Assembly (NCBI GenBank): GCA_031362405.1
Contig: JANLSO010000051.1
Coordinates: forward strand, 1 to 41,046
Source of the DNA: JANLSO01 sp031362405
Lineage (GTDB): Bacteria; Actinomycetota; Thermoleophilia; Miltoncostaeales; Miltoncostaeaceae
Direction of reading: 5' to 3'
Length of the DNA stretch: 41,046 nt
Shown: piece by piece, positions 17,268 to 26,749 of the stretch
How the letters are laid out: each line of letters starts with the position of its first letter
Position numbering within the stretch: the first letter of the stretch is position 1
The notes under the pieces: model-generated
What the model was told of the DNA's origin: nothing
Database searches by the model: none
What the model saw: the letters and a program-made list of their open reading frames with translations, nothing else
Program-made: the position numbers and the translations under genes

Positions 17268-17341
17268 GGGCGGTTAGCTCAGTTGGTTAGAGCACCTGCT
17301 TTACACGCAGGGGGCCGACAGTTCGAGTCTGTCACCGCCCA
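17268..17341 (+). tRNA. tRNA-Val (UAC)
   Basis: A 74-base cloverleaf: acceptor GGGCGGT pairs with ACCGCCC, D-stem GCTC/GAGC, anticodon stem CCTGC/GCAGG with loop TTTACAC and anticodon TAC at 17302-17304, T-arm with AGTTCGAGTCT. Discriminator A; CCA not encoded. Confidence 0.95.
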
Positions 17342-17364
17342 CTGACCCGGTTCGCTGGCATCGC

Positions 17365-17439
17365 GGGGGTGTAGCTCAGCTTGGTTAGAGCGCAGGACTG
17401 TCAATCCTGAGGTCGCGGGTTCGAGTCCCGTCACTCCCG
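17365..17439 (+). tRNA. tRNA-Asp (GUC)
   Basis: A 75-base cloverleaf: acceptor GGGGGTG pairs with CACTCCC (one G-U), D-stem GCTC/GAGC, anticodon stem CAGGA/TCCTG with loop CTGTCAA and anticodon GTC at 17400-17402, T-stem GCGGG/CCCGT. Discriminator G. It lies 23 bases after tRNA-Val and may share its transcript. Confidence 0.95.
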
Positions 17440-17454
17440 CTTCGCACAGACCGT

Positions 17455-17740
17455 CAGCAGGCCTGGAGGCGCTCCCGAAGCGGATGAGGTTGCCATCGGG
17501 GTCGATGTGTGTGCCCTCACGAATGCCGTAATCGGTATCGACCGGTGCGGCCGGCGCCGACCGAGGACCATTCCTCGTAGAGCCCGTCAGCATCGTCGAC
17601 GCTGACGTACGCGCACCCCGCGGTGGTCAGCGGATCGTGCGCGCGGTTGCGAGAAACGTGGAGATCGATCGAGTCACGCGACGCGAAGCCGTAAGAATCT
17701 TCGCGGGCCTCGACGTCGAAGCCGAGCGCGCGAGATACCC
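17455..17740 (-). pseudogene. Broken VOC (glyoxalase/bleomycin-resistance-like) gene
   Basis: Two pieces of a VOC-superfamily protein lie in different frames. The first, about 17729-17550, reads ALGFDVEAREDSYGFAS and then AYVSVDDADGLYEEWSSVG. After a shift near 17545 the second reads DTDYGIREGTHIDPDGNL and ends with IRFGS near 17471. The expected start of the fold (an AxxFYxxLG-type helix) is lost or out of frame, and no clean stop follows before antisense tRNA-Asp. A relic, not a working gene. Confidence 0.65.
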
Positions 17741-17879
17741 CCGGAGGGCGCGGCAACGATCGACTCGTCGGTGGCACCGGGCACGACACGTGGTCGTGGA
17801 CCGCATCGACAACGTCGTCGCCTGCGAGACCGTGAGTCGTCGTTGGGGCTTGACCACGGGCAGCGTGAAGCGTCCGGAA

Positions 17880-18218
17880 CTATTGGGGGCGAGCACGAGC
17901 CGCGGTGCCACCCGCCTTGGCGACGAGCTCGGCGAGCGCGCTCGCAGTCTCTTCCAACGCAACCGGTCTGATGCCTTCAGCGGCAAGAAGATCGTGTGCC
18001 TGCCACGCATCGAGGTCGAGCGAGTCTGCGAACTCACGAAACGTCATCCGGCCGACTTTCACCTGATCGAGCGCCTCGCGGGTGTGAGTCTCACGAAGCG
18101 CGAAGGCCACGAGCTGACGGATCGCTGTCGAGCGATCTTCTCGCCGTTCACGCGCATATGCGTCGACGCCAGCGAGCAGGTCGGACTGCATCACGGTGTT
18201 GACGCGGACGGTGGTCAT
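17880..18218 (-). CDS. Ribbon-helix-helix antitoxin
   Basis: A 112-residue protein. The N-terminal 45 residues (MTTVRVNTVMQSDLLAGVDAYARERRED then RSTAIRQLVAFALRE) fit a CopG/Arc-like ribbon-helix-helix DNA-binding domain. Residues about 50-90 (VGRMTFREFADSLDLDAWQAHDLLAAEGI) resemble the UPF0175 helical toxin-binding region. It should neutralise the PIN toxin encoded just upstream and repress the pair through the palindromic operator in front of it. ATG at 18218 overlaps the toxin stop by 4 bases (ATGA). Antitoxin second is unusual, since RHH/UPF0175 antitoxins normally come first. Confidence 0.75.
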   Translation of the reverse strand: MTTVRVNTVMQSDLLAGVDAYARERREDRSTAIRQLVAFALRETHTREALDQVKVGRMTFREFADSLDLDAWQAHDLLAAEGIRPVALEETASALAELVAKAGGTAARARPQ

Positions 18219-18679
18219 CCAAGCTCTCCCAAGTAGCTTCGTGCTGTTGCGTCGTCGAGCCGCCCGGCTTCGCGTAGGGCGACAATCGAACTTCGGCCCT
18301 TCGATGCGTCGATTTCGCCGAGCCGAATAAGCAGCAGGGCAAGATCAGGGGTGCGCAGCCACGCAGTACCCAGACTCCGGGCACGCCGTCCCAGCGCGAT
18401 GTCGTCGCACACGAGGGCGTCCGCACCGGCAGCGGCTTCGAGCACCCCAGCGTCGCCCATCTCGACGCTCGGTAGACGCGGAAGATCAGCGAGGCGTTTC
18501 TCGATGACCCCCGCGTCCCGGTATCCGGCAGCAACGCCGGTGGTGACTGTCTCGTCCCTGACGACGTCGGGAATTGCAAAATCGAGACGGGAATCGGCCA
18601 CTAGGTCGACATTGCCTGACCGGGCCAGCGATATGAGGGTTGACGAATCCACGACGATCACCACCCGCGACGGTAGCAC
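18215..18679 (-). CDS. PIN-domain toxin (DUF3368-like)
   Basis: A PIN-fold ribonuclease-type toxin of about 148-154 residues. The first acidic residue is in VVDSSTLISLARSG, further acids are in VVRDETVTTG and the DDIALGRRARSLG stretch is the hallmark of DUF3368-like PIN proteins. PIN toxins cut RNA (often tRNA or rRNA) with a metal held by these acids. The start is uncertain: GTG at 18679 gives the longest form, GTG at 18664 or 18661 leaves MVIVVDSST or MIVVDSST and better matches family length. The gene precedes its antitoxin and starts just after a palindromic operator. Confidence 0.75.
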   Translation of the reverse strand: MLPSRVVIVVDSSTLISLARSGNVDLVADSRLDFAIPDVVRDETVTTGVAAGYRDAGVIEKRLADLPRLPSVEMGDAGVLEAAAGADALVCDDIALGRRARSLGTAWLRTPDLALLLIRLGEIDASKGRSSIVALREAGRLDDATARSYLGELG

Positions 18680-18701
18680 ACTTCACCACACTTAGTGTGC
18701 T
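18675..18701. promoter_or_regulatory. Palindromic operator of the toxin-antitoxin pair
   Basis: A dense set of inverted half-sites. CACACT and AGTGTG form a perfect 6-bp palindrome with one central base at 18687-18699. A wider repeat pairs AGCACACT (18675-18682) with AGTGTGCT (18694-18701). On the minus strand this reads as AAGTGTG twice plus one inverted copy, just ahead of the toxin start. Such half-site arrays are the usual binding sites of ribbon-helix-helix antitoxins. The stop codon of the upstream gene remnant lies within it. Confidence 0.6.
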
Positions 18702-19443
18702 GACTCCGATTCGAGCAGCATCGGCCAGCGGTCTGCGCACCATTCGGAGTATGCGAGAAGGGCGCGCTGGAGAACGCGCAGGGCCGCTACACGATCGTCA
18801 TGCGACACATCGGACCAGCTTCCGTGCCGACGCATGCCGGCACCCGGTTCGAGAGCCATGACTTCGTCGTAGCTGAGCCGCGTGATCTCACGCGTTCTTG
18901 ACCACGCCGCGGCGTCGTTGAGGACTCGACCCGGGAGATGTCTGCTCGGATGCCGTCGAGAGCTCGATAGCAGAGAAAGAGCGTGTCGCCGGGTAGCGCA
19001 ATTGCCAGCCTGAAGTCGGCGAGTCCACGCCGGAGGCCCGGTACGAAATGCCCGAGGATGGCGATCCGCCGTAACACGGATTGATTCTCTTTGATGACAA
19101 GGTCGCTGAAAGAGGAATCGAGAGTGACCACTGATCCATCGGGGCCCTCGAGCTGTACGACGTCGCAATCGACCGCCGCGCCGTGCATGAGCCCGATCGA
19201 GTCGAGCATGACCCGCACGAAGCCCTGCAGCTGGTTCTTCGCGTCGAAGCGGTCTGGTATCGGTGCGCTCTCATCGAGCAACCTCAACGACGCGGAAAAA
19301 CTGGCAAGTGCCACGGATGCTTCCATAGCCCAGATCGGCCTGCCGTCGGCATCGTGAAGCACCAACCCGATGGGGTCGAACCACCAGCTCGATCGCTCGG
19401 GAAGGGCGGGCCAAAAATCCGAAAGGTTGACGAAGCGGGAACC
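18692..19443 (-). pseudogene. Frameshifted gene of unknown function
   Basis: One protein is spread over two frames. The N-terminal part (from about 19443) reads RFVNLSDFWPALPERSSWW and FDPIGLVLHDADGRPIWAME, continuing to LCYRALDGIRADISRV near 18955. There the frame changes by a 2-base difference and continues as LNDAAAWSRTREITRLSYDE to an end at ESESAH and TAA (18692). No family is recognised. No plausible start codon is seen for the N-terminal part, which overlaps the 3' end of the VOC gene in another frame. Both truncation and frameshift suggest a dead gene; a sequence error is the alternative for the shift. Confidence 0.55.
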
Positions 19444-19850
19444 TGGACGACGGCCTCCGCGGACGCGCGAGACGGCTTACTGCGGCCGATGAGGTCCCAG
19501 CGGTTGCCGTAGAGATCCTCGAAGACGGCGACCGTGCCGTAGCTCTCGGTCCGCGGACCTTCCACGAACCTGACACCCGCCGCCGAATATGCGGCGTGGT
19601 CGCGCGCGAAGTCGTCGGTTTCCATGAACAGGAAGACCCGGCCGCCGGTCTGGTTGCCGACATGAGCCTCTTGGTCGGGTGTCGCGGCCCGGGCAAGCAG
19701 CAGCCGGGCACCGGCGCCGCGGCCGACGACGACCCAACGCTTCGTTGGGCTGAGCGTGGTGTCTTCGATCAGATCAAGGCCGAGGACACCCACGTAGAAC
19801 GCGATCGCCTCGTCGTAGTCGCGCACGACCACGGAGACGGTCGTGATCAA
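19284..19850 (-). CDS. VOC superfamily (glyoxalase-like) protein
   Basis: About 188 residues, of which 1-120 form a VOC fold: ITTVSVVVRDYDEAIAFYVG then LGLDLIED, RWVVVGRG, GRVFLFMETDDFARDHAAY and the ending VFEDLYGNRWDLIG. VOC proteins bind a metal and act as lyases, dioxygenases or drug-binding resistance proteins; the substrate is unknown. TTG at 19850 is chosen because it overlaps the upstream stop (TTGA, 19847-19850), coupling it to the L,D-transpeptidase. Residues after about 125 do not look like the family. The normal end is probably at the domain edge, so the tail is likely run-on sequence from a lost stop. Confidence 0.7.
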   Translation of the reverse strand: MITTVSVVVRDYDEAIAFYVGVLGLDLIEDTTLSPTKRWVVVGRGAGARLLLARAATPDQEAHVGNQTGGRVFLFMETDDFARDHAAYSAAGVRFVEGPRTESYGTVAVFEDLYGNRWDLIGRSKPSRASAEAVVQVPASSTFRIFGPPFPSDRAGGSTPSGWCFTMPTAGRSGLWKHPWHLPVFPRR

Positions 19851-20501
19851 AAGACCGTCACCACCGTCCTGGGCTGGGCGAACTCGTAGAGCATCGGCGC
19901 CTCCGTGTACGGAACCCGGACGCACCCATGAGATGCCGGGTAGGCCGGGACATCCGGGTACTGGTGGAAGGCGATACCGCCGACGAAGTAACTGGCGTAC
20001 GGCAGCCACGTCGTGAACTTGCACGACCAGGAGTTCAGCTCTTTGCGCCCGACCGCGAACTGGCCCGACGGGGTCGTGTAGCCCTGCGCGCCGCTCGAGA
20101 TGTGGATGACGCGTGACAGGCGGTCTCCCTCGAGGAGTAATGCCACGCCCTTGTCGCGGTACACCTCGATGCGGCGGCGGGTGGTGGTCGTCTCGGGTCT
20201 CGGGGCCTCGGCAGTGCGCAGGCGGGCAATCGTGGTCGGGCCGCTGGTGCCGTCGCGGTCGAGGCCCTCCCACGCCTGAAAGGCAACCAGTCCGAAACGG
20301 GTGGCGTCGCCGTCGATACCGTCGATGTTCTCCGGCGCGATGTATCCCAACTCAGCAAGCCGCAGCTGGACGTCGCGAAGCGCCGTTCCGGGGCTGGGTT
20401 TTCGCGGCGACCGCTGCGACGACGGCTACCACCGGCACGACGGGCAGCAGGACCGCCGCGGCCAGGAAGACGCGCCGGTGAGGAAGACGAAAAGTGACCA
20501 C
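19847..20501 (-). pseudogene. L,D-transpeptidase with a frameshift
   Basis: A secreted L,D-transpeptidase split by one frameshift. The 5' piece starts with GTG at 20501 and has a signal/anchor segment (VTFRLPHRRVFLAAAVLLPV then VPVVAVVAAV). After AKTQP, near 20392 in a run of four C on the coding strand, the frame shifts. The next frame reads GTALRDVQLRLAELGYIAPE, then a peptidoglycan-binding-like domain (IDGDATRFGLVAFQAWEGL) and a YkuD domain with FHQYPDVPAYPASHGCVRVP, including the catalytic His and Cys. Everything except the one-base shift looks intact, so either the gene was recently broken or the sequence has an error. Read as one protein it has about 217 residues. Confidence 0.65.
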
Positions 20502-20535
20502 TTCGGCGAATGTATCGCGCGTGGGCCGCGACACC

Positions 20536-21378
20536 TCAGCGCCGGATCGCACTCGCAATCTGCGTTACAACGCGTTCGGGCGTGCGATCGCCCACGACCA
20601 GGTAGTGATCTGCGCGCGGAACGAAGACGACACGGGTCGTGCCGCCCGCAGACCGACGGGCGTTGCGCAGAAGCAGCGCGTCGCGCGCGGGCACAACTCT
20701 GTCAGCCAGGCCATGGATGATCAGGACGGGCTGACGAGCGCGTACGGCGTCGCGACGCGGATCGAGCCGGAGGGTGCGCCGTGCCGCCGCGCGGCCGACA
20801 ACCGCGCGAAGCAGGGCCCGCGCACCGGGCGCCGCGATCTCCGGCAGCCTTTCCAGCGGACGGCCCGGGCTCGAAAGCAGCACAAGCCTCGAGGCCGGCG
20901 AGTTCACGGCGGCGCGAAGGGCGATCGTCCCGCCCTGGCTGTGGCCGATGATCGCGATGCGTGATCGGTCGATCTCCCGCCAGGCGGCCAACGCGCGAGT
21001 CGCGGCCCGGGCATCGCGCGTCAACGGCAAGGGGTCGAGCCACGCCAACTCTGGGCCGAAAGACGCCCCAATGCCTCGCTTGTCGTAGCGCAGCACGGCG
21101 ATGCCGCGGCGGGCGAGCCGTCGCGCCCAGTCGTCGTAGTCGGAGCGCCCCAAAAGGCCAAAACCCCCGTCGCGGTTCGTCGGGCCGAAGCCGCCGACCA
21201 GCACCGCCGCCGCAAACGGACCCGGCCCATCCGGCAGCGTGAGCGTTCCGGCAAGGGCGAGCCCATCAGAGGTCGGAAACGTGATCTCAACCTCGGACGG
21301 CGCCGCAGCCGCATGCGCGACGGGCACAACGAGCGCCATCACCGCGGCAATCGCCGGTCGCAGGGCAGTGGCTCTCAC
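20536..21378 (-). CDS. Exported alpha/beta hydrolase
   Basis: A 280-residue alpha/beta hydrolase with an N-terminal signal-like segment (VRATALRPAIAAVMALVVPV then AHA). The oxyanion region is GGFGPTNRDG, the nucleophile elbow GHSQGG has Ser147, the acid is in IHGLADRVVP and the His in RADHYLVVG. It resembles esterases/acyl-peptidase-like hydrolases of the BAAT/DLH type; substrate unknown. GTG at 21378 is chosen because it begins the signal segment. It follows the metallophosphoesterase by 19 bases and is probably in the fabI operon. Confidence 0.75.
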   Translation of the reverse strand: MRATALRPAIAAVMALVVPVAHAAAAPSEVEITFPTSDGLALAGTLTLPDGPGPFAAAVLVGGFGPTNRDGGFGLLGRSDYDDWARRLARRGIAVLRYDKRGIGASFGPELAWLDPLPLTRDARAATRALAAWREIDRSRIAIIGHSQGGTIALRAAVNSPASRLVLLSSPGRPLERLPEIAAPGARALLRAVVGRAAARRTLRLDPRRDAVRARQPVLIIHGLADRVVPARDALLLRNARRSAGGTTRVVFVPRADHYLVVGDRTPERVVTQIASAIRR

Positions 21379-21397
21379 GGAGGTGAAGGTATCGCCG

Positions 21398-22015
21398 TCA
21401 CACCGATCCGCGAAGCCCACCGAGCACCGGTACCGACCGGGCGGTGATTCCTGCTGCCGAGACTTCGAGGATCCCGACCATGGGGCGCTTCAACGCCGTG
21501 GGGATTCCTTTGCGGTATCGCATGTACGCCCACCCGGTGGGCCCGGTCGACAACCGCTCGGGGTCGACCTCGGGTACGTAGACGGCGCCGGGGGAAAACA
21601 TGAGCACTCCCCGGACACACTGCTGAACGGGAAGGTGCAGGTGCCCGAAGACGATGCATTCGACCTCTGGCAGCCGGCGCCGCAGGTGCCCCAAGAGGCC
21701 GAGGAGTACGGGGCGACCGGCGGCGACGGATACCAGCGCCGAGGCGATCTCGACCGGGGCCGGGCGCACGCCGTGGACCAGGCCGATTCGGCGGCCACCG
21801 ATGCGAACGATGGTCGTCCACGGCAGCGAACTCCCCGCGGAATGATCGTGGTTACCGCGCACCGCGACGACGGGCGCAATCCGTTCGAGCTCAGTGACCA
21901 CGCACGGATCGGTGAGGTCGCCACCGTGCAGGATCAGGTCGACGTCACCGAGAGCGTCGGCGACACCGGACGGAAGCGCCGGGATGTGCTCGCCGACATG
22001 CGAGTCGCACACCAC
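21398..22015 (-). CDS. Metallophosphoesterase (YfcE/MJ0936 type)
   Basis: About 205 residues with a calcineurin-like di-metal phosphoesterase core: CDSHVGEH (D-x-H), LHGGDLTD, VRGNHDH, LVHG and FGHLHLPV, in the right order and spacing. These small enzymes hydrolyse phosphodiesters; the in vivo substrate is usually unknown. The start is GTG at 22015, 23 bases after the FabI stop, with no better start codon upstream, so the N-terminus is short by one or two residues relative to the family. Confidence 0.8.
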   Translation of the reverse strand: MVCDSHVGEHIPALPSGVADALGDVDLILHGGDLTDPCVVTELERIAPVVAVRGNHDHSAGSSLPWTTIVRIGGRRIGLVHGVRPAPVEIASALVSVAAGRPVLLGLLGHLRRRLPEVECIVFGHLHLPVQQCVRGVLMFSPGAVYVPEVDPERLSTGPTGWAYMRYRKGIPTALKRPMVGILEVSAAGITARSVPVLGGLRGSV

Positions 22016-22038
22016 GCCAACGCGCAGAGGGCGGCCGG

Positions 22039-22836
22039 TCAGTTGGCCATCGCGTGGAAACCGGCGTCGACGAAGAGCGTCTCGCCGGTGACGGCGGTCG
22101 AGAGATCCGATGCCAGGTAGAGGCCGGTCGCCCCAACCTCGTCCACGGTGATCTCACGGCGCAGGGGGGCGCGCTCGGCGGCCTTGTCGGCCATGGTCCC
22201 GAAACCGGGCACGCCGCGGGCGGCGAGGGTCCGTACAGGGCCGGCCGAGATGGCGTTTACGCGGATGCCGGCCTCGCCGAGGTCCCAGGCCAGGTAGCGC
22301 ACCATGCATTCGAGAGCCGCTTTGGCGACGGCCATCACGTTGTACCCGGGCACGGCCCGGTCGGCCGCGATGTACGAGAGCGTCATGATCGATCCGCCAC
22401 CGGCAGCGCGCATGAACGGCTCGACGCGCCGCGAGAGCGCGACGAGCGAGAAGGCCGAAATGTCGAGGGCGGTCATGAAGCCGTCGCGTGAGATTTCCAC
22501 GAAACGACCGCCAAGGTCTTCCGGCTTGGCGTAGGCAACGGCGTGGACGAGCGTGTCTATGCCCCCCATGGCCTCAGCAGCCGCGGCAACCGTGGCGTCG
22601 GTCTGGTCATCGTCTTGAACGTCGAGCGGCAGGATCGGCCCGGGATTCTGGAGCCCGGCCGCCAGCTTGCGAACGTCGCGCTCGGTCCGCTCACCCTGGT
22701 AGGTCAGCGTGACGTGCGCGCCCGCCTCGTCGAGGGCCTTGGCGATCGCCCACGCGATGCTGCGCTTGTTGGCGACTCCGACGACCAACGCTTTGTTGCC
22801 CGTGATCAGCCCGCGGCGACTCGCTTCTGTGGCCAT
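22039..22836 (-). CDS. fabI: Enoyl-ACP reductase FabI (NADH)
   Basis: A 265-residue enoyl-[acyl-carrier-protein] reductase that makes the last reduction of each fatty-acid elongation cycle. The nucleotide site is VVGVANKRSIAWAIA (18-32), and the FabI-type catalytic set is Tyr155, Tyr165 and Lys172 (SYIAADRAVPGYNVMAVAK), matching the Y-x6-Y-x6-K arrangement. The C-terminal GETLFVDAGFH is also typical. The ATG at 22836 is preceded by a strong purine-rich site (GGAGGGGGAG). It is the first gene of a likely fabI-phosphoesterase-hydrolase operon and is divergent from the copper gene. Confidence 0.93.
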   Translation of the reverse strand: MATEASRRGLITGNKALVVGVANKRSIAWAIAKALDEAGAHVTLTYQGERTERDVRKLAAGLQNPGPILPLDVQDDDQTDATVAAAAEAMGGIDTLVHAVAYAKPEDLGGRFVEISRDGFMTALDISAFSLVALSRRVEPFMRAAGGGSIMTLSYIAADRAVPGYNVMAVAKAALECMVRYLAWDLGEAGIRVNAISAGPVRTLAARGVPGFGTMADKAAERAPLRREITVDEVGATGLYLASDLSTAVTGETLFVDAGFHAMAN

Positions 22837-22934
22837 GTTCTCCCCCTCCGTGTGAGCCGCGCCACGGTACCACTCGTCCCCAATGGAACGGATTCGGCTT
22901 GATCACACCCGTGTCGCCCGTCAGCATCGACCGA

Positions 22935-24362
22935 ATGCGACGCCCGCCCCTTGTGTTCCTCGCCCTCATCGCGTTCGCGATGCTGCCGGCCTCGGCCTTC
23001 GCCCACGCTGTGCTGCTGTCCGGGTCTCCGGCACGCCAGAGCGCGGTCGCCGTCGCACCCACCCTCGTGACCATGAGCTTCAGCGAGACCGTCCAGCTTC
23101 TCGACCCGGCGGATCTCGAGGTGGTGTCATCCACCGGCGCCCCGCAGTCGAGCGGAGCGGGGCGTGTCAGCCCCCGTGACGCGCGACGGATCGAGATCCC
23201 GCTGCGCCGCGACCTCGCCGACGGCACGTACACGGTCCGCTACAAAATCGTCAGCGCTGACGCGCACATCATCAACGGCGTCTACGCCTTTGCCGTCGGC
23301 GCCGGGCCCGTCGGCGACCCGTTCCTCACCGGCTCGGGCAACGCCGGGCCGTCGCCGACGAGCGGCTGGGGCGTCAGTGCCCGCTTCTTCGAGTTGGTCG
23401 GCCTCGGCGGTCTGCTCGGCCTGATCGGTTTCCGGTGGCTGGTGTGGGGGCCTGCAACCCGCGACAGCAACCGCGTCGCCGAGATGACCGATGACGAGCG
23501 CACCACCGCCCTCGCGTGGCACCGCGACCTGTTCTGGGTCGTCTTCGGTGCAATGGCCGTCGGCGCGATGGTCGCCGAGGGATTTCTGCTTGTCACCTAC
23601 AGCGCCAGTGCCCTGGGCGCCGGCGTGCTCGACACGCTCGGCAACACCACCGGCATCGGCGACGTGCTGGCCAGCACCCGATTCGGATCGCTCGTGCAGC
23701 TTCGCGGCGCACTTCTTTTTGCCGTCTTCGCCCTCGGGGCATGGCAGTTTCTCGCCGAGTTCGGCAGTGCCGCAAAGCCCAAAGCGGCGACATCGACCGG
23801 CAAGGTCATTCCCGCCGCGCTGATGGCGGTCCTCGTTGTGGTGGTGCTCTACGGGATTTCCTCGCAGGGGCATGCGTCGCAGGCCCCGTTCGCGCCGCTG
23901 CAGGTCGCGGCCGACCTCGTCCACCTGTCGGCCGCGTCGATCTGGATCGCCGGTTTGGCGATGACTCTCGTCGTGCTCTGGCGGCTGCCGCGCGTCGCCG
24001 AGAGCGTGGGCCCGCCGTTGGCGGCCGCCGTTCTGGCCCGCTTCTCGCGGGTCGCGCTGCTCGCGGTCGGAGCGGTGATCGCGACCGGCACTCTGCGCGC
24101 GTTTGGGCAGCTCTCTGACCCCGCGCAGCTCTGGGAGACGAGCTACGGCCTCAGCATCATCTACAAGATCGGCCTGCTGGTGCCGATCACCCTGCTGGCA
24201 CTGCGCAGTCGCCGCGTGACCAACGCCCTGAGCCGCATGCCGCGGCCCTCACACGCGGCGCTTGCCATGGTGCGACGCTCTGCGCAGATCGAGCTGATTC
24301 TGTCGCTGGTAATCGTCGTGGTCGCAGCGCTGCTGGTCGCTCAGGTGCCGGGGCGGGTTTAG
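22935..24362 (+). CDS. CopC-CopD fusion, copper handling membrane protein
   Basis: A 475-residue fusion. A signal peptide (1-23) leaves His24 as the mature N-terminus (AHAVLLSGSPARQS), a CopC copper(II) ligand. The CopC domain continues to about 130 with TMSFSETVQLLDP and the SADAHIINGVYAFAV ligand region. A CopD part with about eight membrane segments follows (from about 150 to 470), with HLSAASIWIAGLAM and the YGLSIIYKIGLLVP stretch. It binds periplasmic copper and may carry it across the membrane. ATG at 22935 is preferred because it begins the signal peptide; TTG at 22899 is in frame and would lengthen it. Separate copC and copD genes are the alternative form in many bacteria. Confidence 0.88.
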   Translation: MRRPPLVFLALIAFAMLPASAFAHAVLLSGSPARQSAVAVAPTLVTMSFSETVQLLDPADLEVVSSTGAPQSSGAGRVSPRDARRIEIPLRRDLADGTYTVRYKIVSADAHIINGVYAFAVGAGPVGDPFLTGSGNAGPSPTSGWGVSARFFELVGLGGLLGLIGFRWLVWGPATRDSNRVAEMTDDERTTALAWHRDLFWVVFGAMAVGAMVAEGFLLVTYSASALGAGVLDTLGNTTGIGDVLASTRFGSLVQLRGALLFAVFALGAWQFLAEFGSAAKPKAATSTGKVIPAALMAVLVVVVLYGISSQGHASQAPFAPLQVAADLVHLSAASIWIAGLAMTLVVLWRLPRVAESVGPPLAAAVLARFSRVALLAVGAVIATGTLRAFGQLSDPAQLWETSYGLSIIYKIGLLVPITLLALRSRRVTNALSRMPRPSHAALAMVRRSAQIELILSLVIVVVAALLVAQVPGRV

Positions 24363-24365
24363 GCT

Positions 24366-24382
24366 CGACCCCGCGGGGGTCG
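24366..24382 (+). terminator. Small hairpin after copCD
   Basis: CGACCCC (24366-24372) pairs with GGGGTCG (24376-24382), loop GCG, beginning 4 bases after the CopC-CopD stop. Only two Ts follow, so it is a modest terminator. Confidence 0.45.
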
Positions 24383-24471
24383 TTCCACTAGGCTGGCCGT
24401 CGGCCCCGCGCCGATGCTGGCAGCGGTCCGAACTCTGCGTGAGGGCGTTCCGACAGAAGCGTGTCGCGGCG

Positions 24472-24500
24472 CCCTTTCTTGTCACGGAAGCATGAAAGGG
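24472..24500 (+). promoter_or_regulatory. Hairpin covering the malate synthase Shine-Dalgarno
   Basis: CCCTTTC (24472-24478) is complementary to GAAAGGG (24494-24500), with a 15-base loop. The second arm is the likely ribosome binding site of malate synthase, 13 bases before its ATG. Folding would hide the site, so a translational control is possible. Only the pairing is seen. Confidence 0.35.
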
Positions 24501-24513
24501 GACCCACCCTACG

Positions 24514-26118
<1,605 letters not shown>

Positions 26119-26124
26119 TCGCAG

Positions 26125-26157
26125 GCGCGGTGCCCCGGTTGAACCAGGGCACTGCGC
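26125..26157 (+). terminator. Hairpin after malate synthase
   Basis: GCGC (26125-26128), GTGCCC (26130-26135) and GGTT (26137-26140) pair with AACC (26142-26145), GGGCAC (26147-26152) and GCGC (26154-26157), with single-base mismatches. No U-tract follows, and the SixA gene starts 14 bases further on, so it may attenuate rather than end transcription. Confidence 0.5.
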
Positions 26158-26170
26158 GATCGGGCCTCTT

Positions 26171-26671
26171 GTGATCCTCGCCCTTCTTCGCCACGGCATC
26201 GCGGAAGACGCCGGCCCCGACACGGGCGGGCGAGATGAGCCACGGCGTTTGACCAATGAGGGGGTTGAGCGGATGCGTCGTGCGGCCCGCGGCATGGCCG
26301 GCCTCGACCTGGCGCCCGAGGCCGTTCTCACGAGCCCTCTCACCCGCTGCACCGAGACCGCCGGGCTGGTGGCCGATCGGCTCGGCGTGAGCGTCCGCGA
26401 GCATCCGGTGTTGGGTCCGGGGATGCGGGTCGATGACCTGATGCATCTCGTCGCGGAGTATCCCGACGCCACGGGCCTCGTCGTGTGTGGGCATCAGCCC
26501 GACCTCTCGCTGGTCGTTGCCGACCTGACCGGAGCATCGGTGGAGTTTCGTCGCGGCGGGCTGGCGGTCATGCGGTTGGAGGGCCTGCGCCATGCGGGAG
26601 GCACCCTGCTCGGCCTCTACCCTCCCCGCGTTCTGCGGCGGCTGGGCCGTGCCGACCCTTCGGATCGGTGA
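26171..26671 (+). CDS. SixA-like phosphohistidine phosphatase
   Basis: A 166-residue histidine-phosphatase-fold protein. The catalytic RHG is in LALLRHGIAEDAG (residues 3-15), the second Arg in VLTSPLTRCTETA and the second His in VVCGHQPDLS. This pattern and size match SixA, which removes phosphate from histidine phosphotransfer proteins. The last 25 residues are basic and less conserved. GTG at 26171 gives the usual short N-terminus before the first strand. The partner phosphotransfer protein is not in the window. Confidence 0.82.
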   Translation: MILALLRHGIAEDAGPDTGGRDEPRRLTNEGVERMRRAARGMAGLDLAPEAVLTSPLTRCTETAGLVADRLGVSVREHPVLGPGMRVDDLMHLVAEYPDATGLVVCGHQPDLSLVVADLTGASVEFRRGGLAVMRLEGLRHAGGTLLGLYPPRVLRRLGRADPSDR

Positions 26672-26749
26672 GACGTACGCGGTGCCTCTCGCCCCGCGAC
26701 GCGTCGTCGTCATAGTCTCTCCACAATCAACAGATCCGGGGGGACCACC

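Noticed and set aside
17279..17593. Minus-strand open frame running through tRNA-Val and tRNA-Asp with a GVTGLEPATSG-type peptide
   Set aside because: This peptide is the well-known artefact of translating the antisense strand of tRNA genes. Only the far N-terminal part (VOC remnant) has meaning.
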